Positions 12,468 to 21,906 of a DNA stretch of 22,427 bases are shown here, piece by piece; position 1 is the stretch's first letter; every line of letters starts with the position of its first letter. The DNA is taken from the NCBI GenBank assembly GCA_038061695.1, contig JBBTYT010000010.1, forward strand, positions 1 to 22,427, given 5' to 3'. A program made the position numbers and the translations under genes. The notes below the pieces were generated by a model, which was not told where the DNA came from, did no database searches, and was given only the letters and a program-made list of their open reading frames with translations. The DNA is from M10-OD1-4 sp038061695 (GTDB lineage: Bacteria; Patescibacteriota; Minisyncoccia; GWC2-36-17; M10-OD1-4).

Positions 12468-13511
12468 CTATTCCTCACTCTCTTTTGTTTTAATAGCATC
12501 TTTCACAGCAAGTAAGATTTTTTCGGATAACGCTTTATCTTGTTTTATAAGTTTTCTTGCATTATCCATTCCTTGTCCGAGTTTTTCATTTTCATATATA
12601 AGCCATGCACCACTCTTCTTAACTATTCCATAATTTGTAGCTAAGTTTAAAAGATCACTCTCATAAGAAATACCCTCATTATACATAATATCAAACTCTG
12701 CTGTCTTAAAAGGAGCGGCTACTTTGTTTTTTACTATTTTTACCTTAACCCTATTTCCTATCACATCCTCACCTTTCTTTATTTGAGCAGCTCTCCTTAT
12801 ATCTATTCTTACAGACGCATAAAATTTCAAAGCCTTACCACCAGGAGTAGTTTCTGGATTACCAAACATAACACCTATCTGCATTCTAATTTGATTTATA
12901 AAAATCACTATGGTGTTGTGTTTGGATACTATTGAAGTTAACTTTCTTAGAGCGTGTGACATCAAGCGAGCTTGCAATCCCATATGTTGCTGACCCATCT
13001 CGCCTTCTATCTCCGCTCTTGGCGTTAAAGCGGCCACTGAATCAATAACTATGAGATCCACAGCTCCTGATTTAACTAAATCTTCAACTATACCAAGAGC
13101 TTGTTCACCTGTATCCGGTTGAGATATTAAAAGGTCCTTTACATTCACACCTATATTTTTTGCGTAAACTGGATCAAGCGCATGTTCGGCATCAACAAAG
13201 GCGGCTATACCTCCCTGCTTTTGAGTCTCTGACGCTATATGCAAAGCAAGCGTTGTCTTACCTGATGATTCAGGACCAAATATTTCTATTATCCTTCCTC
13301 TTGGCACGCCGTTAACGCCTAAAGCCATATCTAAAGATATCGAACCTGTTGGAATAGCGGCAACATCAACATGCTTTATATCTCCGAGCTTCATTATTGA
13401 GCCCTCACCAAACTTACTTCTTATTCCCTCCAAAGCAGCTTCAAGCTGAACTGAACCTTTGCTCTCCTCTAACCCACCGATAACCTTAATTGCTTTTTTT
13501 TCTTTTGCCAT
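12468..13511 (-). CDS. recA: Recombinase RecA
   Basis: An ATP-dependent strand-exchange protein for homologous recombination. The length of 347 aa is normal. Seen are the GSIMKLGD opening, Walker A GPESSGKTT (79-87), VDAEHALDPVYAKNIGVN, Walker B LIVIDSVAALTPRAEIEGEMGQQHMGLQARLMSHALRKL, the L2 loop region FINQIRMQIGVMFGNPETTPGGKALKFYASVR, and KNKVAAPFKTAEFDI. There is no intein. It begins 6 bases after the RodZ-like gene and is probably co-transcribed from the ftsK promoter. No Shine-Dalgarno or separate promoter is obvious, and I see no LexA-type palindrome upstream. Confidence 0.97.
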   Translation of the reverse strand: MAKEKKAIKVIGGLEESKGSVQLEAALEGIRSKFGEGSIMKLGDIKHVDVAAIPTGSISLDMALGVNGVPRGRIIEIFGPESSGKTTLALHIASETQKQGGIAAFVDAEHALDPVYAKNIGVNVKDLLISQPDTGEQALGIVEDLVKSGAVDLIVIDSVAALTPRAEIEGEMGQQHMGLQARLMSHALRKLTSIVSKHNTIVIFINQIRMQIGVMFGNPETTPGGKALKFYASVRIDIRRAAQIKKGEDVIGNRVKVKIVKNKVAAPFKTAEFDIMYNEGISYESDLLNLATNYGIVKKSGAWLIYENEKLGQGMDNARKLIKQDKALSEKILLAVKDAIKTKESEE

Positions 13512-13517
13512 AAATTT

Positions 13518-14198
13518 TTATTCTTCTAATATGATTCTTCTAATTATTATATAATCTTTATTAAGTCTATTTGTCGCCTTTATATTTATCGTATTAATTC
13601 CTAATTGCAAAGGTATAGTCTCATTAAAAAACCCTCTACTATCTACGAATATATCATTCTCATTTATAGATACCTTATTTTCAGATTGAGTAAATCCTGA
13701 TATCTCTATCTCTTTTAATCTTGTTATTATATCATTTTTTGGGCTAACTGCAATCAATTTTGGACTTCCTAAAAGATAATTTAATTGAAATATAAAATAA
13801 GCTATCAATATACAAACAAATATTAAGAAAGAACTCTTTGCTATTGTTTTAGGTGTTATGATAAAAGATTTTTTTATCATCTTTTTTGCATCACTATACT
13901 TTTCATTTATCTTAGATGAAACTTCATATTCATATATATCAAGAAATATTCTCTCATCCTCAAAAAAGGCATAAGCGCACTTTGAAAGAAAATCTCTTAT
14001 GTAAATTGGTGCTGGCAATTGATCCCAATCCCCAGATTCAATCTTCTCTAAATTCCTTAATGAAATACCTGTACGCTGAGATAAGACTTTCATCGTCATT
14101 CTTTTTTCTTCCCTCTTTTGTCTAAAAAAATCACTCAGAGAAAGTCTGACTTTCTCCTTAGAACAACCATTTAAATTTATATCCCTACTCCTTTCCAT
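13518..14198 (-). CDS. RodZ-like protein: cytoplasmic HTH, one membrane span, extracytoplasmic beta domain
   Basis: A single-span membrane protein of 226 aa. An N-terminal XRE/Cro-like helix-turn-helix (about 18-90) contains FFRQKREEKRMTMKVLSQRTGISLRNLEKIESGDWDQLPAPIYIRDFLSKCA, the pattern of RodZ-type HTH_25 domains. A basic linker, a membrane segment (about 121-143) and an outer domain follow; in the outer domain PKLIAVSPKNDIITRLKEIEISGFTQ suggests an Ig-like/glucodextranase-B-type fold. RodZ links MreB to the cell-wall machinery in rod-shaped bacteria; whether that holds here is unknown. It overlaps the end of ftsK by 14 bases and precedes recA by 6. GAGGAAGG lies just before ATG 14198 and may act as a Shine-Dalgarno sequence. 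Confidence 0.8.
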   Translation of the reverse strand: MERSRDINLNGCSKEKVRLSLSDFFRQKREEKRMTMKVLSQRTGISLRNLEKIESGDWDQLPAPIYIRDFLSKCAYAFFEDERIFLDIYEYEVSSKINEKYSDAKKMIKKSFIITPKTIAKSSFLIFVCILIAYFIFQLNYLLGSPKLIAVSPKNDIITRLKEIEISGFTQSENKVSINENDIFVDSRGFFNETIPLQLGINTINIKATNRLNKDYIIIRRIILEE

Positions 14199-16458
14199 AT
14201 CCTTCCTCTTTTGTTATATATACCTCTCTCGCCTTTGCGCCATCTGCTGGACCTACTATCCCATCATCCTCTAACATATCTATCAATCTAGCCGCTCTTG
14301 AATATCCTATTTTTAATCTTCTTTGTAAAAATGATGTGGAAGCTTTTTGAGAATCAATTACTATTTGTCTTGCATCTTCAAAGAGCTCATCATCATTAGA
14401 TGAGGATGTAAATGAATCTAAATCTATATTCATATCAATCGTGCTGTTCTTCCTTTCAAGAGCATTCTTCAAATCATTAGAATCTATATTATTCTCTTCA
14501 TCCAAACTATCACTTTGTCTTGCTTCATTTTTTAAATAATCTGTAACTCTTTTAACCTCTTTTTCTGTTATGAAAGCATTTTGAATCCTCCTTGGTTTTG
14601 AAGCGTCTTGGGGTAAATAAAGCATATCTCCACTACCTAGAAGCTTCTCGGCGCCAGACATATCAAGTATAGTCCTTGAATCAACCAACGATGTCACTTG
14701 AAGAGCAATCCTGCAAGGCATATTTGCCTTTATAAGCCCTGTTATAACATCAACTGATGGTCTTTGAGTGGAAATAATAAGATGAATACCGACTGCTCTA
14801 GACATCTGAGCAAGCCTTACAATAGCAGCCTCAACCTCTCTTGCTGATTCTGACATTAAATCCGCAAGCTCATCTACAATTATTACAACATATGGCATAA
14901 TCTTTTCATCTGTTTTTCCGGTAACTTTCGAATTATACGAACCAATATTTCTAACATCATGCTCAGCTAAAAATTCATAACGTCTTTCCATCTCTTTTAC
15001 AGCCCAATTTAAAGCGGCAATCGCTTTTTTTCTTTCATTTATAACAGGAGCTAAAAGATGAGGAATACCATTGTAAGCTACAAGCTCCACTCTTTTTGGA
15101 TCAATCATTAATAGTTTCAACATCTGAGGAAAGTTTTTATATAACAAGCTATTTAATATAGTATGCACGCATACTGACTTTCCAGATCCTGTTGCGCCAG
15201 CTATCAAAAGATGAGGCATTCTTTCAATATCCGCATATTGAGCATTACCAGAAACATCTTTCCCTAGAGAAATAGTTAACGGTGATGATTCAATAAATGC
15301 TGGCGTATCCAAAAGTTTTCGTAATTTAACAATTGCAATAATTTTATTTGGTATTTCAATTCCAACTAAAGATTTTCCTGGTATTGGAGCTTCAATACGT
15401 AAAGGATGGGCGGCAAGAGCAAGAGAGAGATCATTTTGAAGAGCTATTATTTTAGAAAGTTTAATTCCTTGTGCCGGCTTTAAAGTATATTGCGTTACAG
15501 TTGGTCCAACACTGACCTCACCCATATCAACTTCAATGCCAAAATTTTTAAGAGTTCTCTTAATAGTCTCAGAATATGCCTTAGCATCACCAGCTGATGG
15601 CTTGCCTTGCTCATTATCTAACAAATTTAATGGTGGAAGCTTATATGATCTCTGATGCGTCTCTACTATAAAATCAGAGACGGCCTTACTTGGATTGATA
15701 ATATTTGTAGTATTTACAACAGGTTTCTCTACTTTTTTTATATCTTCTTTTTTATTGATAAAATTATCTACACTTTTTTTAGAACTAGCTATAGCCTTTG
15801 ATATAAATCCGGCATCAAACGCATCTTTCTCATCATCTTCAGAATATTCGTCTTCATCTTCAATGTATTCATTTGAATCCTCACCATCAATTACATCTTC
15901 TACCTCTTCCATTTTTTGTTTTAAAGCAACTCTGATTGGAACATTAAATATCATGGCAAATGATATTAACATCAAAGCTATAAAAGCAACGATAGAAACC
16001 CAAAAACCAAAAAAATGATAAAATGGATAAGAAGTTATAAATCCTATCCATCCGGCTCTTAAATCTTCAGATGATGAGAGTTGTTTTGATAAAACATCTA
16101 TCAATCCAAGGAAGCTTAAGAAAAATACTGCTCCTCCAAATATTACAGTAAGATATAAATTTGTCTTTAAAGATTTAAAAAATGCTATAGCAATCATTAA
16201 AAATGTCAAAGGCACAACAAAAAATCCTACACCCAAAAGAACTGTAAGAGCTTTATTTATATACTCCCCAGCAATACCAGCATAACCAAAATAAGCAAGA
16301 AATGAAATCAAAGCAAGCGTAATAAAAATAACACCTAAAACAGACTTTTTAGTCTCAGGATGCAAAGATCTACTTTCTTTTTTCTCTTCAAGATCCAATA
16401 TTTCCTGTTCCTTCCTCCGTTGATTTTTCTTTTTATCTTTTTTGTTTTTTTGTGCCAT
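14185..16458 (-). CDS. ftsK: DNA translocase FtsK/SpoIIIE
   Basis: A septum-located motor that pumps chromosome ends into daughter cells. The 757-aa protein has a lysine-rich N-terminus, four membrane segments (about 40-60, 71-93, 100-124 and 151-174) and an acidic linker (about 183-215). Next comes the alpha domain, then the beta motor with Walker A GATGSGKS (421-428) and Walker B VVIIVDELADLM (D529, E530), and ISTQRPSVDVITG. A C-terminal winged-helix gamma domain (about 695-757, STSFLQRRLKIGYSRAARLIDMLEDDGIVGPADG) follows; in known FtsK this domain reads the orienting DNA motifs. All parts of a full FtsK are present in a compact form. It leads the ftsK / RodZ-like / recA run. Confidence 0.95.
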   Translation of the reverse strand: MAQKNKKDKKKNQRRKEQEILDLEEKKESRSLHPETKKSVLGVIFITLALISFLAYFGYAGIAGEYINKALTVLLGVGFFVVPLTFLMIAIAFFKSLKTNLYLTVIFGGAVFFLSFLGLIDVLSKQLSSSEDLRAGWIGFITSYPFYHFFGFWVSIVAFIALMLISFAMIFNVPIRVALKQKMEEVEDVIDGEDSNEYIEDEDEYSEDDEKDAFDAGFISKAIASSKKSVDNFINKKEDIKKVEKPVVNTTNIINPSKAVSDFIVETHQRSYKLPPLNLLDNEQGKPSAGDAKAYSETIKRTLKNFGIEVDMGEVSVGPTVTQYTLKPAQGIKLSKIIALQNDLSLALAAHPLRIEAPIPGKSLVGIEIPNKIIAIVKLRKLLDTPAFIESSPLTISLGKDVSGNAQYADIERMPHLLIAGATGSGKSVCVHTILNSLLYKNFPQMLKLLMIDPKRVELVAYNGIPHLLAPVINERKKAIAALNWAVKEMERRYEFLAEHDVRNIGSYNSKVTGKTDEKIMPYVVIIVDELADLMSESAREVEAAIVRLAQMSRAVGIHLIISTQRPSVDVITGLIKANMPCRIALQVTSLVDSRTILDMSGAEKLLGSGDMLYLPQDASKPRRIQNAFITEKEVKRVTDYLKNEARQSDSLDEENNIDSNDLKNALERKNSTIDMNIDLDSFTSSSNDDELFEDARQIVIDSQKASTSFLQRRLKIGYSRAARLIDMLEDDGIVGPADGAKAREVYITKEEGYGKE

Positions 16459-16494
16459 AAATAAATCATCCGAAAATATCGGTAGACATTACAT

Positions 16495-16524
16495 ATAATA
16501 GCATTTATACAGGGGTCACGTCAA
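16495..16524 (-). promoter_or_regulatory. Promoter of the ftsK operon
   Basis: On the minus strand, TTGACG (complement of 16519-16524), an 18-base spacer and TATTAT (complement of 16495-16500). The leader is about 30 bases and contains a short CCGA/TCGG stem. The rest of the 126-base gap to the aminopeptidase gene shows nothing I can name. Confidence 0.55.
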
Positions 16525-16584
16525 AGAAAAGTGGATGCCTGATGGAGTGTCTTGACAAATAATAAAAGAAAGCTTATACGCATA

Positions 16585-19155
16585 TTAACGTGCTGTAATC
16601 CACTTCACGATTTTCTTCTTATCGCGTGATAGCCAATTTACATTTATGTAAATACGCTCAAGAAGTTGATTTATTGTTCTAGTAGCTCCAGGAGCAGGAT
16701 GATTTTTGAAAAACTTTTCAATATCCACCGCATCATATTCACGGACAAAAACACCAAGATAAGAGACAAGACTAGAGAGACTTTTACTTCCACCGTAGCG
16801 TTCCAATAAAACCGACCACTCCTTTTTCAAAAACTTCCATGCTAAATCTCTTCCATTTGGATTTGTAAAGACAAATCCTATAAGTCTTATGGTATCTTGC
16901 GCACGAACATCCTTCGATAAAGAGAAAGCGAGCGTCTTCTTGATAAGCTCTTCTTGAGAAAAATGTCCCAAAGCGCTTCCAATTCTATTTTTTTCTTCAT
17001 TCAATGTTGCATTTTTATACATATCCATCAACTTTTCATATTCTCTCACACTTCCATACCGCGCCACAGTAGAATATACAACAGTGCGTAAATCTGCAGG
17101 AATTGAATTTTTATTTTTTCCAATACTATCTAACATTACGCGAGATTTTACTATTACACTTTCATCTCCATATCTTCCAGCACTAGAAAGAATAAGAGTT
17201 CTCAATAGAACTTCAGAATGTCCATCTCCTTTTCTTTTTTTCCATCCTACTTTTTTTACCATTGGCGCAAAAATATCACGACAATATTTTTCATATAATG
17301 GCGAAAATGATTGACCGTCAATAAGGTTAGCTATCGTAGCAAGTCCTATTGCAAGCTCCTTTAAAACAGCATAGTTTGTTTCGTTTTTATATGCAGATGA
17401 AAAATTCAAGACAGTCGGCGTATCTAACTCTCCAGAAATGGAAAGATCAAAGCTATCACGAATAAGCCCTAGACGATCAACGACCGAAAGTTCCTTATTC
17501 AATACGGCAGAATACAAAAGCTCCCAAAGAGTATGAGAATAATTAACACGCATAACAGAAAACTCTCCTGCATTTAATTTTATCCATCCATTTGTAAATG
17601 ATGTTTCCACACAAGTGCTCTTTTTATTGAGCATCAAATTCTCTTTCTCAATTTTTCTCTTACCAATAATAGAAATTGGCACCTGCCACACCGTGCGGTC
17701 ATTACTTTCTTTTTTTGAGATAGAACTTCTAAAAAATCTAGACTGGGAAATATCAAGTCTATTATCTTTACGCGAAACGAAGAGAACAGGATATCCCGAC
17801 TTCCCTGTCCATAAACTCATCATCTTTATAACAGATTTCTTTGAAACTTTTTCAAATGCCTCCCATAAATGAATTGTTGATGTATTTTTATAGTTATGTT
17901 TTTTAAGATAGTAACGCAGACCATCACGAAAATCTTTTTCTCCAAGATATTCTGCAAGCATACGAATAACACTTGCACCTTTTGAATAACTAACAGCGTC
18001 AAAAATCTCAGAAATATCATCCGGATGATACACTGGCACTTCAATAGGATGTGTATGCTTAAGCGAATCTAATGCGAGAGCGCTCCCAAAGTCTCCGGCG
18101 ACAAACTCAATCCACATATCCCATTCTGGAAATAAATGATCAACGGCAAGATATTCAATATATGATGCAAATCCTTCATTTAACCATAAATGCGTCCACC
18201 ACTCCATCGTTACCAAATTGCCAAACCACTGATGAGAAAGCTCGTGCGCAACTACCACTGCAACCCATTGCTTAGCAGATGCCGAGGAATGATCATCATC
18301 TATTAAAAGAGCTTCCTCTCTATAAGTAATTGCTCCCCAGTTCTCCATTGCGCCAGAGGCAAAGTCTGGGATTGCAATCATATCTAGCACTGGCATTGGA
18401 TAGGGGATATTAAAGTACTCAGTAAAAAATGCTAGTGTCTTTACAGCACAATCAAGCGCAAAAACCGCTTGATGCTTTTTGCCTGGCGTAGTAAATACAC
18501 GCACAAGAACACCTTCTTTTGTTTTTCCTTCTATATATTCTAGATCGCCAACGATAAATGCCACAAGATACGTTGACATCTTTGGTGTTGGTGAAAATTC
18601 CACAACCTGATACCCAGCACTATGTTCTTTGATTGATATTGGCATAGTATTTGAGATTGCGGTAGATTTATTTGGCACTATAAGCTTAATATCAAAAACT
18701 GCTTTAATAGCCGGCTCATCAAAGCATGGAAATGCTCTTCTGGCATCAGTCGCCTCAAACTGAGTCGTCGCTAGATGATATTCTTTGCCTGAAACTTCAT
18801 AACGACTCCTGTAAAATCCATGCATCTTGTCATTTAAAATACCGCGAAATATTAATGTAAGTTTCGCCTTCCCCACATTAAGCATCTTTGGAAATATAAA
18901 AGTTACGATTTCCGCTTTTTTATCGTAAGTAATACGAAGCGCGAAAGTTTTTACTTTATTTTGAATAATAAAAACACTTTCAATTTCAAGGTCTATTGAA
19001 TGAAGCGTAATTTCTTTTATCTTTTTATCCAAAATTAGTGAGATTGTTTCTTCTCCATCAAAGACAAATGCATCAAGATCCGGCTTCAAAGATAACTGAT
19101 ACCTTTCCGGTTTTACATATGATACAAGACGAATATTTTTTATAGATTTTATCAT
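16585..19155 (-). CDS. M1-family zinc aminopeptidase (PepN/ERAP-like)
   Basis: A metallopeptidase that removes N-terminal residues from peptides. The 856-aa protein has the N-terminal saddle domain (VKPERYQLSLKPDL...), the exopeptidase motif GAMENWG (268-274) and the zinc site HELSH...E (H304, E305, H308, E327) in HELSHQWFGNLVTMEWWTHLWLNEG. The catalytic tyrosine region is DAVSYSKGASVIRML, and a long ERAP1-C-type helical C-terminal domain runs from about residue 520. There is no signal peptide, so it is probably cytoplasmic. It fits peptide use in a cell that also makes an oligopeptide-binding protein, but that link is inference. It stands alone between two gaps. A TATAAT box ends 7 bases before the ATG, suggesting a leaderless mRNA. 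Confidence 0.93.
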   Translation of the reverse strand: MIKSIKNIRLVSYVKPERYQLSLKPDLDAFVFDGEETISLILDKKIKEITLHSIDLEIESVFIIQNKVKTFALRITYDKKAEIVTFIFPKMLNVGKAKLTLIFRGILNDKMHGFYRSRYEVSGKEYHLATTQFEATDARRAFPCFDEPAIKAVFDIKLIVPNKSTAISNTMPISIKEHSAGYQVVEFSPTPKMSTYLVAFIVGDLEYIEGKTKEGVLVRVFTTPGKKHQAVFALDCAVKTLAFFTEYFNIPYPMPVLDMIAIPDFASGAMENWGAITYREEALLIDDDHSSASAKQWVAVVVAHELSHQWFGNLVTMEWWTHLWLNEGFASYIEYLAVDHLFPEWDMWIEFVAGDFGSALALDSLKHTHPIEVPVYHPDDISEIFDAVSYSKGASVIRMLAEYLGEKDFRDGLRYYLKKHNYKNTSTIHLWEAFEKVSKKSVIKMMSLWTGKSGYPVLFVSRKDNRLDISQSRFFRSSISKKESNDRTVWQVPISIIGKRKIEKENLMLNKKSTCVETSFTNGWIKLNAGEFSVMRVNYSHTLWELLYSAVLNKELSVVDRLGLIRDSFDLSISGELDTPTVLNFSSAYKNETNYAVLKELAIGLATIANLIDGQSFSPLYEKYCRDIFAPMVKKVGWKKRKGDGHSEVLLRTLILSSAGRYGDESVIVKSRVMLDSIGKNKNSIPADLRTVVYSTVARYGSVREYEKLMDMYKNATLNEEKNRIGSALGHFSQEELIKKTLAFSLSKDVRAQDTIRLIGFVFTNPNGRDLAWKFLKKEWSVLLERYGGSKSLSSLVSYLGVFVREYDAVDIEKFFKNHPAPGATRTINQLLERIYINVNWLSRDKKKIVKWITAR

Positions 19156-19162
19156 TAGGAAT

Positions 19163-19168
19163 ATTATA
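19163..19168 (-). promoter_or_regulatory. Possible -10 box of the aminopeptidase gene
   Basis: TATAAT on the minus strand, separated from ATG 19155 by ATTCCTA only. The predicted transcript would start at or within a base of the ATG. No convincing -35 box lies 17 bases upstream, so this is moderate evidence. Confidence 0.45.
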
Positions 19169-19280
19169 CTATACTTTTAATTACTAAACCACAAAAAATT
19201 TACTTTAGACCAAACGATCAATAACCATTCTGTTGCAATTTTCAAATAAAGACTACTAAAGTTATTGAGCAGTTAGTCTT

Positions 19281-19319
19281 TTGATAAAAATAAAAAAACG
19301 CCACCTTCGCAAGTGGCGT
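19281..19319 (-). terminator. Terminator of the GT2 gene
   Basis: On the minus strand, ACGCCAC / GTGGCGT (7 bp, complement of 19298-19319, 8-base loop), followed by a T-rich tract (complement of 19281-19297). It lies about 38 bases after the glycosyltransferase stop codon. The remaining gap to the aminopeptidase gene (19169-19280) shows nothing else. Confidence 0.75.
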
Positions 19320-19356
19320 ATTATAATAACTCCTTATTTTAATTAGAGATACACTT

Positions 19357-20175
19357 CTAATGTCTCCACCTCTTCTCTGTTGATAAGATAGATGTTGTGC
19401 GTGCACTCCTTTTAGAAAAGACTTCACTAGTAGTAATGTCAAGATCAAAAATGACCTCTAGCAGAGCCTCATAACCCTCCGCAAATCGCTGTGCTTGTGC
19501 GGCACAATCTTCAGCGGCATACTTCACATCAAGACGATGCGAAATACCACGGTCATATCGCGCAGGATGCGGAATTTCAATAAAACAAACATTGGACTTG
19601 TTATGCCACAAGCGTATTAGTAATTCCATCGGAATACCATACCGCTCTGTAATCAGCTTATCTGCAATTGCTTGAATATCTCCAAAATGAAACCCCATAA
19701 AGCCTGTGCGAGCATCTGAGATTGGCCACCCTGTTATCTCCTTTATTTGTGCACTAAATGCTCTATTAAGTAAGATACGATCAATTGGCGCCTTGCTCTT
19801 GTCTGACTCTGGATGGAAGCGTGAACAACAGACAATATCCGCCCCATCCTCTAACTTACTTACCACAGACTCAATAAAATTAGGTAAGTGTTGCCCATCC
19901 GCATCAAGTTTTACCAGCCACTGAATATCAGTAAATTTAGATAGATAAGCAAATCCTGCTTTTGTGGTCGCTCCCACGCCGACATTTTTAGGCATGCTTA
20001 TTACATGCTCTGTATATCTGCGTGCAATATTTGCAGTATAATCAGTAGAAGCGTCATCTGCTACTACGATTAATACTTCACGTGAAAATATCTGCTTGGG
20101 AATTTGCGCCAAGATATCAGCTATTGTTTTTCCCTCATTGTGCGCTGGAATAAAAACAGCAATACGTTTTTTCAT
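19357..20175 (-). CDS. Family 2 glycosyltransferase
   Basis: A GT-A-fold transferase that moves a sugar from a nucleotide-sugar donor. The 272-aa protein starts RIAVFIPAHNEGKTIADIL, the standard GT2 opening. It continues with VADDASTDYTANIARRY, KNVGVGATTKAGF and the metal-binding DADGQH (91-96), typical of dolichol-phosphate-mannose-synthase-like enzymes. A later IPMELLIRLW segment follows. There is no membrane segment, so it is a soluble or peripheral enzyme. AGGAG lies about 8 bases before ATG 20175. It is separated from the upstream nucleotidyltransferase by an 86-base gap with a terminator-like hairpin. Acceptor and donor cannot be predicted. Confidence 0.88.
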   Translation of the reverse strand: MKKRIAVFIPAHNEGKTIADILAQIPKQIFSREVLIVVADDASTDYTANIARRYTEHVISMPKNVGVGATTKAGFAYLSKFTDIQWLVKLDADGQHLPNFIESVVSKLEDGADIVCCSRFHPESDKSKAPIDRILLNRAFSAQIKEITGWPISDARTGFMGFHFGDIQAIADKLITERYGIPMELLIRLWHNKSNVCFIEIPHPARYDRGISHRLDVKYAAEDCAAQAQRFAEGYEALLEVIFDLDITTSEVFSKRSARTTSILSTEKRWRH

Positions 20176-20223
20176 ACTGAATGCTCCTGTTAGTTAAAAT
20201 GAAAAGAACAGCGTAATGTACTC

Positions 20224-20251
20224 AAAAAGCACCGAATGATTTTGATGCTTT
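20224..20251 (-). terminator. Terminator-like hairpin after the nucleotidyltransferase gene
   Basis: On the minus strand, AAAGCATC (complement of 20244-20251) pairs with GGTGCTTT (complement of 20226-20233) with one G-T wobble and a 10-base loop, followed by TTGAG. The tail is short, so read-through into the GT2 gene is likely. Confidence 0.5.
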
Positions 20252-20261
20252 ATAAAAAACA

Positions 20262-21017
20262 CTAGCTTTGCATCTTCAAAAGATACGCCTCCACATACGC
20301 AAGCTGTTCTGGAGAATTAACTCCAAATCCTTCTTCTGTACGAGTTATCGTTACTGCCATTACTTTTTTCCCTTGCTTTTTCGCAATACCAATAAGATCA
20401 GTCAAATAATATTCTTTTGCGGCGTTCGCATTAGAAAGCTCATTAATATATTCGCAAAGCCAAGCAAAATTAAAACAATAAAAAGAAACATTAAGTTCAG
20501 TAACAGCAAGCTCTGTTGGTGATGCATCTTTACGCTCTACAAGACGAAGCACATTACCATCCTCATCCCTCACCACACGCCCCATCTCTACAAAGGATGC
20601 ACGCCAATCTTCAAAATCAGGAACTTTAATTGTACCTAGAACAATAGTGGCTTCAGTCTCGGCATACGTAGCCACCAGTTCAAGTAATGTTTCTGCACTA
20701 AGCAGTGGATGATCCCCCGGAACAACGACCAATCGATCTATTGCACGCCCATCTAGCTGTTTTAACGCCAAAGAAACAGCATGCCCAGTCCCCAACTGTT
20801 CTTCTTGAAACACATAATGATGTTCTTCGCCTGTTGAGCGTATAACTTCTTCTGCTTTATATCCAACAATAATAGTCGGCGAATTATCAATACTTTGCAC
20901 AGCATTAAGCACGCGCCGAATTAATGTTTCGCCGGCAATAGTATGAAGCACTTTAGGAAGCTTAGAACGCATCCTACTACCTTTGCCTCCTGCCATAATA
21001 ATAACGTGTGTATTCAT
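20262..21017 (-). CDS. GlmU-like UDP-sugar nucleotidyltransferase, N-terminal domain only
   Basis: A sugar-1-phosphate nucleotidyltransferase, probably UDP-GlcNAc pyrophosphorylase-like. The Rossmann-type domain shows MAGGKGSRMRSKLPKVLH (8-25), the uridine-contact region EEQLGTGHA (72-80), VPGDHPLL (Asp102 as likely metal ligand), LVERKDAS, LNVSFY with N176, EYYLTDLI, and a final FGVNSPEQLA. These are the motifs of the E. coli GlmU pyrophosphorylase domain. The protein stops at 251 aa, where GlmU (about 456 aa) would continue into its left-handed beta-helix acetyltransferase. Either GlcN-1-P acetylation is done elsewhere or the enzyme uses another sugar. It starts 1 base after the stop of the 295-aa gene, so it is co-transcribed with it. 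Confidence 0.87.
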   Translation of the reverse strand: MNTHVIIMAGGKGSRMRSKLPKVLHTIAGETLIRRVLNAVQSIDNSPTIIVGYKAEEVIRSTGEEHHYVFQEEQLGTGHAVSLALKQLDGRAIDRLVVVPGDHPLLSAETLLELVATYAETEATIVLGTIKVPDFEDWRASFVEMGRVVRDEDGNVLRLVERKDASPTELAVTELNVSFYCFNFAWLCEYINELSNANAAKEYYLTDLIGIAKKQGKKVMAVTITRTEEGFGVNSPEQLAYVEAYLLKMQS

Positions 21018-21018
21018 A

Positions 21019-21906
21019 TTAGAGTTTTATAATTCTATAATCATCAAAAAACAGATCCATAAAGTCGGTACGAAAACCGCCGTATCCTGGCGATTGGATA
21101 GCCGATCCACCATAGGTTGAACCATTATCCATTGCCGATAATACCTCTTTCCAGTTTCCCGTCTTGCCTTCATCTAAGAAAAGCTTTACCGTTACTGTTT
21201 TATCCGCATTTGTTAAAGTATCCACTCGTACTCCTATCCATTTGTTTTTAGGAAGCAAGTTTGGATTGGTGTCTCTATGATATTTACTATATTTACCAGC
21301 AAATATACTTTTTTGTGCCATCGTATAGTAGATACCATCTACTTTTTTCTTAATTACTGCCGTCCCATCAACACGCACACCTGCATAATAGAGATTATTC
21401 CCGTCTTTGTAGCGATTGAACAGTAAAATACCATTTGATTCATTCCTTCTTGCACTTATGCTTAAATTATCAGCAATAATATTTGCATAAACTTCCTGAC
21501 GAATATTTCCATCCAGTTCTAAACGAGTTATGATACGAAAAATATTTTGTGGATGAAGTCCGCCATCAGTATCAATATTGCTTAGCTCATCTTGTTCATA
21601 GAGTTTATAAAATTTTGAAAAAATCGATAAATCGCCCTGATTTGTCATGCCAACTCCGCCAGAAATAGAAAGCAAACCTCCTGAATTAAGCCACCAGTAT
21701 GGACTTGAAGAATCGTCTGACGCGCCAGCTTCATACAAAATTTCATCATACGAAAAATCATAAAAAGACAATAGAGTTACAGGAAGCATAATTGATTCTG
21801 ATTGTCCAAAAGAAGATATTCGTTCTGAAGAACCATAATTATCATAAAAGATAAAAAATAACGATGCAAATGCTCCAAATATTAAAATAAATTTAATTAT
21901 TTTCAT
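21019..21906 (-). CDS. Membrane-anchored or secreted protein, 295 aa, possible lectin-like beta-sandwich
   Basis: Not firmly recognised. It has an N-terminal hydrophobic segment (about residues 4-21, MKIIKFILIFGAFASLFFIF) that acts as a signal or anchor. The outer part is rich in Gly, Asp, Tyr and Ser. The stretch NGILLFNRYKDGNNLYYAGVR and the following KWIGVRVDTLTNADKTVTVKLFLDEG resemble concanavalin-like (LamG or DUF1080-type) beta-sandwich domains; this is inference from pattern only. The end, GFRTDFMDLFFDDYRIIKL, is a typical closing strand for such folds. Its ATG overlaps the stop of the upstream gene by one base (TAATG), suggesting translational coupling. It may bind or modify a surface polysaccharide together with its neighbours. 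Confidence 0.65.
   Translation of the reverse strand: MKIIKFILIFGAFASLFFIFYDNYGSSERISSFGQSESIMLPVTLLSFYDFSYDEILYEAGASDDSSSPYWWLNSGGLLSISGGVGMTNQGDLSIFSKFYKLYEQDELSNIDTDGGLHPQNIFRIITRLELDGNIRQEVYANIIADNLSISARRNESNGILLFNRYKDGNNLYYAGVRVDGTAVIKKKVDGIYYTMAQKSIFAGKYSKYHRDTNPNLLPKNKWIGVRVDTLTNADKTVTVKLFLDEGKTGNWKEVLSAMDNGSTYGGSAIQSPGYGGFRTDFMDLFFDDYRIIKL

Noticed and set aside
12415..12633. 72-aa hydrophobic frame on the plus strand at the recA end
   Set aside because: It is antisense to recA and starts inside the terminator; its hydrophobicity reflects the complement of recA codons.
19242..19448. 68-aa frame overlapping the GT2 end
   Set aside because: It overlaps the glycosyltransferase gene in another frame and runs through its terminator; no start signals.
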